Below are positions 6,661-11,258 of a DNA stretch of 11,258 bases, one piece after another. The translations under genes and the position numbers were made by a program. The notes beneath the pieces were generated by a model. That model was not told the origin of the DNA. It saw only the letters and a list, made by a program, of their open reading frames with translations, and did not search any database. This stretch comes from an uncultured Bacteroidales bacterium (GTDB lineage Bacteria; Bacteroidota; Bacteroidia; Bacteroidales; UBA932), in assembly GCA_900317065.1 (NCBI GenBank), contig ONFK01000029.1:1-11258 (forward strand), read 5' to 3'. How positions within the stretch are numbered: the stretch's first letter is position 1; each line of letters starts with the position of its first letter.

Positions 6661-7815
6661 ATGAAAAAGAATTCGCTATCGGTTATACTGCCCGTAATGT
6701 TCGGCTTCCTTGCAATGGGGTTCATCGACATGATAGGCCTGATCACCAACAATGTGCGTGTAGATTTCGGCATGTCCGACAGTCTTGTCAATACTATCTC
6801 TCTTTCTTGTTATTTGTGGTTCCTGCTTCTTTCGATTCCGGTAGGAATGGCTCTAACCAGGTGGGGGAGAAAGAACATGGTACTGCTCAGTCTGGCTATC
6901 CACGTGCTCGCCCTCATGCTGCCGTATCTGTGGTACAGTTTCGCGGGCGTGCTTATCGCTTTCTCTCTCATAGGGATAGGCAATACTATTCTTCAGGTCG
7001 CGATGAATCCCCTTGTCACGGATGTCGTCGACGCCGACAGGGTCACTTCCACGATCACCTTCGGCCAGGCCACGAAGGCCTTCGGCAGCATCGTCGCGCC
7101 GTTCATCGCCATGTGGACCGCCGTTTCCCTGGGGCACTGGCAGCTGTTGTTCCCGATTTATGCCGGACTTTCGCTGCTGGGACTCGTGTGGCTTTGGCTG
7201 TCGCCCATAGAAGAAACTCCGAGGGAGCAGAAAAGCGCAGGCCTGAAAGATACGCTTGTATTGCTGAAGGACAAGACTATCCTCGCTTTCTTTTTCGGAA
7301 TAGTCGTGCTTGTGGCGGCGGATGTCGCCGTTAACATGACTCTGCCGCGCCTTATGACGGATGAATTCGGCCTTCCTGCCGAAAAGGCGAATCTTTGCAA
7401 CAGCCTGTATTTTCTTGCTCGAACGATCGCTGCATTTGCCGGAGGAGCACTGCTGCTCAAAGTTTCAGACAAGAAGTTTTTTGCAGCCGGATGCTGGCTG
7501 GCGATGCTCGGGCTCGTGCTCCTTGTGCTATTTGGGAAATCGGGCCTGGTAGCTGCGCTCATCGCTGTATGCATCTTTGGCATAGGCTATGCCAATCTGT
7601 TCGGCATTGTCTTTTCATTTGCAATGCGTCGTGCCCCGGGTAAAGCAAATGAAGTGTCGGCCCTTCTGATTGTCGGCTTGATCGGCGGAGCAATCCTGCC
7701 TCCTGTCCTGGGCTGGATAAGGGATATCAGCGGCTCGCAGATTGCCGCAGTGGCTGCGATTGCAGTGGTATGGGTATATATGCTTCTGCTCATACGCCGT
7801 ATTAAGGCGCTCTAG
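6661..7815 (+). CDS. MFS transporter of the FHS/FucP-like sugar:proton symporter type
   Basis: Inner-membrane secondary transporter of the major facilitator superfamily. The 384-residue product has about 12 hydrophobic segments: six within roughly 7-181, a hydrophilic loop at about 182-203, and six within roughly 206-378. There is a motif-A-like loop between helices 2 and 3 (GMALTRWGRKNMV, 62-74), and GNTILQVAMNPLV (107-119) resembles the GxxxLQxxxNPxV signature of the fucose:H+ symporter (FHS) family, so a sugar is the likeliest substrate. The specific sugar cannot be read from the sequence. The gene starts 11 bp after gmhA on the same strand and probably shares its transcript, which raises but does not prove a link to sugar-phosphate or glycan metabolism. 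No frameshift or missing segment is apparent. Confidence 0.88.
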   Translation: MKKNSLSVILPVMFGFLAMGFIDMIGLITNNVRVDFGMSDSLVNTISLSCYLWFLLLSIPVGMALTRWGRKNMVLLSLAIHVLALMLPYLWYSFAGVLIAFSLIGIGNTILQVAMNPLVTDVVDADRVTSTITFGQATKAFGSIVAPFIAMWTAVSLGHWQLLFPIYAGLSLLGLVWLWLSPIEETPREQKSAGLKDTLVLLKDKTILAFFFGIVVLVAADVAVNMTLPRLMTDEFGLPAEKANLCNSLYFLARTIAAFAGGALLLKVSDKKFFAAGCWLAMLGLVLLVLFGKSGLVAALIAVCIFGIGYANLFGIVFSFAMRRAPGKANEVSALLIVGLIGGAILPPVLGWIRDISGSQIAAVAAIAVVWVYMLLLIRRIKAL

Positions 7816-7838
7816 GCTGGATTGCGGCTCTTTTTTGC

Positions 7839-7846
7839 TATCTTTG
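7839..7846 (+). promoter_or_regulatory. Putative -7 box of mnmA
   Basis: TATCTTTG is an exact TAnnTTTG match whose last base is only 6 bases before the mnmA ATG at 7853. Transcription would begin at or just before the start codon, predicting a leaderless or near-leaderless mRNA. A T-run (7831-7836) lies just upstream but has no clear hairpin, so read-through from the transporter gene is also possible. Confidence 0.5.
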
Positions 7847-7852
7847 CATTTT

Positions 7853-9241
7853 ATGAAGATTTGTGTTGGACTATCCGGAGGTGTAGACTCCAGCGTCGCC
7901 GCTCTGCTTCTCAAACAGCAGGGCTACGACGTTTTTGCAATGTTCATGCAGAACTGGCATGATGCCGATGCGACGCTGCATGGGGATTGTGAGTGGGAAG
8001 AAGACAAGTTCGTAGCCGAGATGGTGGCCCGCAAGATAGGCATTCCCTTTTATTTTGTCGATCTGAGCAAGGAATACCGTCAGAGGGTGGTCGATTACAT
8101 GTTCGACGAGTATTCGAAGGGCCGCACTCCGAATCCGGACGTGCTTTGCAATCGCGAGATAAAGTTCGATGCCTTCCTTCGGGTTGCACAGAAAATGGGG
8201 GCGGATATGGTTGCGACCGGGCATTACTGCCGAAAGGAGGCCATCCGTTCTGCCCAGGATGACAAGACAATCTATCGCATTCTGGAGGGAGTGGACCCGG
8301 GAAAGGACCAGAGCTATTTCCTGTGCCAGCTGAATCAGGAGCAGCTTTCCAAGGCGATGTTTCCGATAGGGCATCTTCTGAAAAGCGAGGTCCGCGCAAT
8401 TGCGAAGGAAGCCGATCTCCCTTCCGCCGACAAGAAGGATTCGCAGGGCATATGCTTCGTGGGCAAGGTGGACCTTCCGACATTCCTGCAGCAGAAGCTG
8501 AAGTCCGTAGAAGGGGATGTGGTCGAGGTGTATCCTTCTTTCTATGAGCAGGATGCCCTCTACCAGAGGCAGTGCGAGATCGTCCGCGGAATGCTCCGCG
8601 ACGATTACACCGGCCCGCTTCCGGTAATTTCCCACTATATTTCCGAAGACAAGGCGTCCGCAACCCTCGATACCCGCCCCTTCGACGATGCGCGGATCGC
8701 ATCCCTGAGCGACGAAGATCTGCGTACGCTGTCGACGCCTCTTTCCTATGGGGCGATACGGTTCGAGACCGAAGTCTACCGTTCCGGCAAGAAGCATATA
8801 CGCAAGACGCGCTACAAGGAGAATCCCTTCGGGAAGATAGTCGGGCGGCATGAGGGAGCCCAGTTCTACACAATCGGCCAGCGCAAGGGCCTGAACATAG
8901 GCGGACACAAGGACAGCATCTTCGTCATCTCCACCGATACCGACAGGAACATAATCTATGTCGGCGAGGGCCATACGCATCCCGGCCTGTCACGTCTCTG
9001 CCTGAGAGTCGCTCCGGAAGAGATCCACTGGATCCGCCCGGACCTCGCCATGAGTACGGGAGAAGTCCGGCGCTGCCGTGTGCGCATACGCTATCGCCAG
9101 CCCCTTCAGAGCGCGACGCTGCTGCAAAGAGCGGACGGGCTTTATATTGTTTTCGACAATGCCCAGCGCGGGATTACCGCGGGGCAGTTCGCCGTCTGGT
9201 ATGCCGATGACGGTGAGATGACAGGAAGCGGAGTAATATGA
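7853..9241 (+). CDS. mnmA: tRNA-specific 2-thiouridylase MnmA, with an enlarged internal insertion
   Basis: ATP-dependent 2-thiolation of wobble U34 in tRNA Lys, Glu and Gln, in the cytoplasm, using sulfur relayed from a cysteine desulfurase. The start is set at the ATG at 7853, because MKICVGLSGGVDSS places the PP-loop (SGGVDSS, 8-14) at the N-terminus as in the family; the frame is open 37 codons further upstream into the transporter gene but that part is not MnmA-like. Catalytic C99 is in NPDVLCNREIKF and C201 in DSQGICFVGK, so both active-site cysteines are present. The C-terminal part has YTIGQRKGLNIGGH (339-352) and ends in the Bacteroidota-like RIRYRQPLQ and GSGVI. The product is 462 residues against about 360 in E. 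coli; most of the excess lies between residues about 226 and 326. The stop overlaps the next gene's start (ATGA), suggesting translational coupling. Confidence 0.95.
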   Translation: MKICVGLSGGVDSSVAALLLKQQGYDVFAMFMQNWHDADATLHGDCEWEEDKFVAEMVARKIGIPFYFVDLSKEYRQRVVDYMFDEYSKGRTPNPDVLCNREIKFDAFLRVAQKMGADMVATGHYCRKEAIRSAQDDKTIYRILEGVDPGKDQSYFLCQLNQEQLSKAMFPIGHLLKSEVRAIAKEADLPSADKKDSQGICFVGKVDLPTFLQQKLKSVEGDVVEVYPSFYEQDALYQRQCEIVRGMLRDDYTGPLPVISHYISEDKASATLDTRPFDDARIASLSDEDLRTLSTPLSYGAIRFETEVYRSGKKHIRKTRYKENPFGKIVGRHEGAQFYTIGQRKGLNIGGHKDSIFVISTDTDRNIIYVGEGHTHPGLSRLCLRVAPEEIHWIRPDLAMSTGEVRRCRVRIRYRQPLQSATLLQRADGLYIVFDNAQRGITAGQFAVWYADDGEMTGSGVI

Positions 9242-10749
9242 AAGAATTCGAAATCAGCTGCCCCCTGACCAGGGAGCCTCGCCTCAAGGAAATAGAAGCG
9301 AAGGCCGGCGGCCTTCAATGGGTTGCCGTAAAGCGCTCCATCGATGCGCGCAAGGAGCCGGTATGGCGTTACCGCTACGAGGCCTACGCCCCGGGAGAGT
9401 ATCAGCCGTACACCCTGGCGGATTATCAGGATGTGCACGATGCGGAACCGGTGATAGTTGTCGGGGCAGGGCCTGCCGGGATGTTCGCGGCCCTCAAGCT
9501 GTTGATGCTCGGCCTCAAGCCCGTGGTGCTCGAAAGAGGCAAGGATGTGCACGCCCGCAAGTTCGACATGGCGAAACTCTCGCAGACCGGGCAGGTCAAT
9601 CCGGAATCCAATTACTGTTACGGTGAGGGCGGGGCCGGAGCTTTCTCCGACGGAAAGCTCTACACCCGTTCGTCCAAGAGGGGAGACATTCGAGAGGTGC
9701 TGCAGCAGCTCGTCGCCTTCGGGGCCTCGAAGGATATCCTGATCGATGCCCATCCCCATATCGGCTCGGACAAACTGCCGTTCGTCGTAGAGAACATACG
9801 CAAGTGCATCACAGCCCACGGTGGAGAGTATCATTTCGAGTCGAAACTTACTGCGATCGAGGGAGAGGCCGGGAATTTCCGCGCCGTCTGTGCCGACGGC
9901 AAGGCGTACGGGGGAAAGGCCATAATCCTCGCCACAGGCCACTCGGCCCGCGATATTTATGAGATGCTTTCCGCTCGGGGCGGCGCCCTTGAGGCTAAGG
10001 GCTTTGCGATGGGCGTGCGTGTGGAGCATCCCCAGGAGAAGATAAACTGGTCGCAGTACCACGGAATGTGGAAACCTGGCGTCCCCGCAGCGGAGTATTC
10101 GTTCGTGGAGCAACAGGACGGCAGGGGAGTGTTCTCCTTCTGCATGTGCCCCGGAGGCATTCTCGTACCTTCCTCCACCGAGCCCGGGACGGTCGTGCTC
10201 AACGGAATGAGCAACTCGGCCCGCAGCGGCAAATTCGCAAATGCCGGTGTCGTTGTGCAGATAGAGCCCGAAGACATTCCGGGGGACGATCCTTTCCGTC
10301 TGATGGATTTCCAGCATTCGGTAGAAAATAAGATGTTCGAGTATTGCGCCGCGTTCAATCCCGATAACCTTATGACGGCTCCGGCGCAACGCATGGAAGA
10401 CTTCTGTCTCGGCAAACTGAGCAAGAAAATGCCTGAGACTTCATATCATCCGGGAGTGATTTCCGCTCCTTTGCACGAACTCTTGCCTCCAATCGTGGCA
10501 GAGCGTTTACGCAAGGTATTCCCCCGTGTCAAAATCCGTAATTACTATACTAATGCCGCGTTGCTGCTCGGTGTAGAGTCTCGGACTTCTTCGCCGGTGC
10601 GCATCCCCAGAGACCCGGAGACCCTGCAGTACGTTTCCATCCCCGGGATATATCCCTGCGGAGAAGGTGCGGGGTATTCCGGAGGTATAGTGTCGTCCGC
10701 CATCGACGGCATACGCTGCGCCGAGGCTGTATCCAAAGTTTCCAACTAA
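9238..10749 (+). CDS. FAD-dependent oxidoreductase, COG2509-like (uncharacterised FAD-dependent dehydrogenase)
   Basis: Soluble flavoprotein of 503 residues; reaction unknown for this family, so only FAD binding and probable redox activity are asserted. An N-terminal region of about 65 residues carries the family's VKRSIDARKEPVWRYRYE (31-48). Next comes the Rossmann FAD motif VVGAGPAGMFAA (74-85), then LERGKDV (98-104) and the conserved CYGEGGAGAFSDGKLYTR (127-144). ATGHSARDIYEML marks a second nucleotide-proximal strand, and NAALLLGVESRTSSPVRIPRD plus PCGEGAGYSGGIVSSAIDG make up the C-terminal FAD block. The start overlaps the mnmA stop by 4 bp (ATGA), so translation is likely coupled to mnmA. 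Glutamine synthetase begins 14 bp after the stop. No defects are seen. Unlike the HI0933-type flavoprotein at 3992-5389, it has no GKGRCN motif, so the two are separate families rather than duplicates. Confidence 0.9.
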   Translation: MKEFEISCPLTREPRLKEIEAKAGGLQWVAVKRSIDARKEPVWRYRYEAYAPGEYQPYTLADYQDVHDAEPVIVVGAGPAGMFAALKLLMLGLKPVVLERGKDVHARKFDMAKLSQTGQVNPESNYCYGEGGAGAFSDGKLYTRSSKRGDIREVLQQLVAFGASKDILIDAHPHIGSDKLPFVVENIRKCITAHGGEYHFESKLTAIEGEAGNFRAVCADGKAYGGKAIILATGHSARDIYEMLSARGGALEAKGFAMGVRVEHPQEKINWSQYHGMWKPGVPAAEYSFVEQQDGRGVFSFCMCPGGILVPSSTEPGTVVLNGMSNSARSGKFANAGVVVQIEPEDIPGDDPFRLMDFQHSVENKMFEYCAAFNPDNLMTAPAQRMEDFCLGKLSKKMPETSYHPGVISAPLHELLPPIVAERLRKVFPRVKIRNYYTNAALLLGVESRTSSPVRIPRDPETLQYVSIPGIYPCGEGAGYSGGIVSSAIDGIRCAEAVSKVSN

Positions 10750-10763
10750 ACCATAATCATATA

Positions 10764-11258
10764 ATGGACAAGAAGATAACACTGAATCCCAACGAGGTGG
10801 TCGCTTTCCTGGAGAAGGCTCCTGAAACCTTCACCCGTGAGGATATGCTCAATTTCATCTGCGAGAAGAATATCCGCATGATTGATTTTATGTACCCGGC
10901 GGAAGACGGGCGCGTGAAGACTCTCAATTTTACAGTAAACAGTTATGAGTACGCCGAAACCATACTCACCGAAGGAGAACGTGTCGACGGATCAAGTCTT
11001 TTCCCTTCCTTTATCGAAGCCGGAAACAGCGACCTGTATGTGATTCCTCGCTATCGAACTGCTTTTGTGGATCCGTTCAATGAAATACCGACACTGTGTT
11101 TCCTGTGCAGTTTCTATAACAAGGATGGAGAACCTTTCGATTGTGCCCCTCATGCAACCCTCATGAGGGCCGAGAAGGCTTTTGAAGAGTCAACGGGCAT
11201 GCAGTTCGAGGCGATGGGAGAACTGGAGTACTATGTCATCTGTGACGAAGATCCGCTT
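10764..11258 (+). CDS. glnA: Glutamine synthetase, N-terminal fragment (runs off right edge)
   Basis: ATP-dependent condensation of ammonia and glutamate to glutamine, the central step of nitrogen assimilation; cytoplasmic oligomer. Only the first 165 residues are in the window. They cover a leader with a short helix-rich segment (EVVAFLEKAPETFTREDMLNFI), the beta-grasp domain with MIDFMYPAEDGRVKTLNF, and the Asp-Ser loop GERVDGSSLF (71-80; D75, S77, S78) that completes the neighbouring subunit's active site. SDLYVIPRYRTAFVDPF follows, and the fragment ends at the start of the catalytic domain with GELEYYVI, whose E153 and E155 match the metal-binding ExE of glutamine synthetase. The arrangement resembles the glnA-type enzyme of Bacteroidales rather than the larger GlnN (type III). 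The ATG at 10764 follows the upstream stop by 14 bp, so cotranscription with the flavoprotein is possible; no strong promoter is seen in the gap. Confidence 0.88.
   Translation, partial: MDKKITLNPNEVVAFLEKAPETFTREDMLNFICEKNIRMIDFMYPAEDGRVKTLNFTVNSYEYAETILTEGERVDGSSLFPSFIEAGNSDLYVIPRYRTAFVDPFNEIPTLCFLCSFYNKDGEPFDCAPHATLMRAEKAFEESTGMQFEAMGELEYYVICDEDPL

Noticed and set aside
7816..7838. Possible intrinsic terminator before mnmA (T-run at 7831-7836)
   Set aside because: I could not find a stable GC-rich hairpin directly upstream of the T-run.
7742..7852. N-terminal extension of MnmA by 37 residues
   Set aside because: The extra codons overlap the end of the transporter gene and precede the PP-loop, which normally lies at the extreme N-terminus. 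A -7 promoter box also lies inside this stretch.
7871..8980. 369-codon minus-strand open frame
   Set aside because: In-register antisense shadow of mnmA.
9142..10389. 415-codon minus-strand open frame
   Set aside because: In-register antisense shadow of the FAD-dependent oxidoreductase (and the mnmA end).
1..11258. CRISPR array, transposon, phage or defence system
   Set aside because: No regular spaced repeats, transposase or integrase frames, terminal inverted repeats or defence-type domains were seen. Nearly all of the window is accounted for by housekeeping genes, and no gap exceeds about 85 bp.

Overview
The window looks like an ordinary housekeeping stretch from a fairly GC-rich member of the Bacteroidota, most likely Bacteroidales. 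Three things point there: repeated matches to the Bacteroidota -7 promoter box TAnnTTTG, a TamB-like gene divergent from tsaD, and Bacteroidota-style versions of MnmA and glutamine synthetase. The genus cannot be settled from the sequence alone. I found no mobile element, CRISPR array, tRNA, rRNA or defence system, and no convincing new multi-gene system.

Layout, left to right. (1) Positions 1 to about 2930, minus strand: most of a large TamB/AsmA-like envelope protein that runs off the left edge, with no conventional start codon in frame. (2) tsaD (3013-4032, plus), divergent from it, for the t6A37 tRNA modification. (3) A minus-strand run read right to left: cytidine deaminase cdd (5522-5995), the small signal recognition particle RNA gene ffs (5401-5497), and an HI0933-family flavoprotein (3992-5389). 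The flavoprotein starts a few bases after the U-run of ffs and overlaps the end of tsaD by 41 bp, tail to tail. (4) gmhA (6074-6649, plus), divergent from cdd, followed after 11 bp by an FHS/FucP-like MFS transporter (6661-7815). (5) mnmA (7853-9241), with its own near-leaderless promoter and an unusually long internal insertion. It is joined by an ATGA overlap to a COG2509-type FAD-dependent oxidoreductase (9238-10749). After 14 bp comes the start of a glutamine synthetase (10764 onward) that runs off the right edge.

The genes serve basic functions: envelope biogenesis (TamB-like protein, heptose isomerase), tRNA modification (TsaD, MnmA), protein targeting (SRP RNA), pyrimidine salvage (Cdd), nitrogen assimilation (glutamine synthetase) and two poorly characterised flavoproteins. 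The points most worth a second look are the SRP RNA gene abutting the flavoprotein start (which makes a naive upstream start wrong), the missing start codon of the TamB-like gene, and the extra domain-sized insertion in MnmA. Several very long open frames opposite the real genes are in-register antisense shadows and are not annotated.
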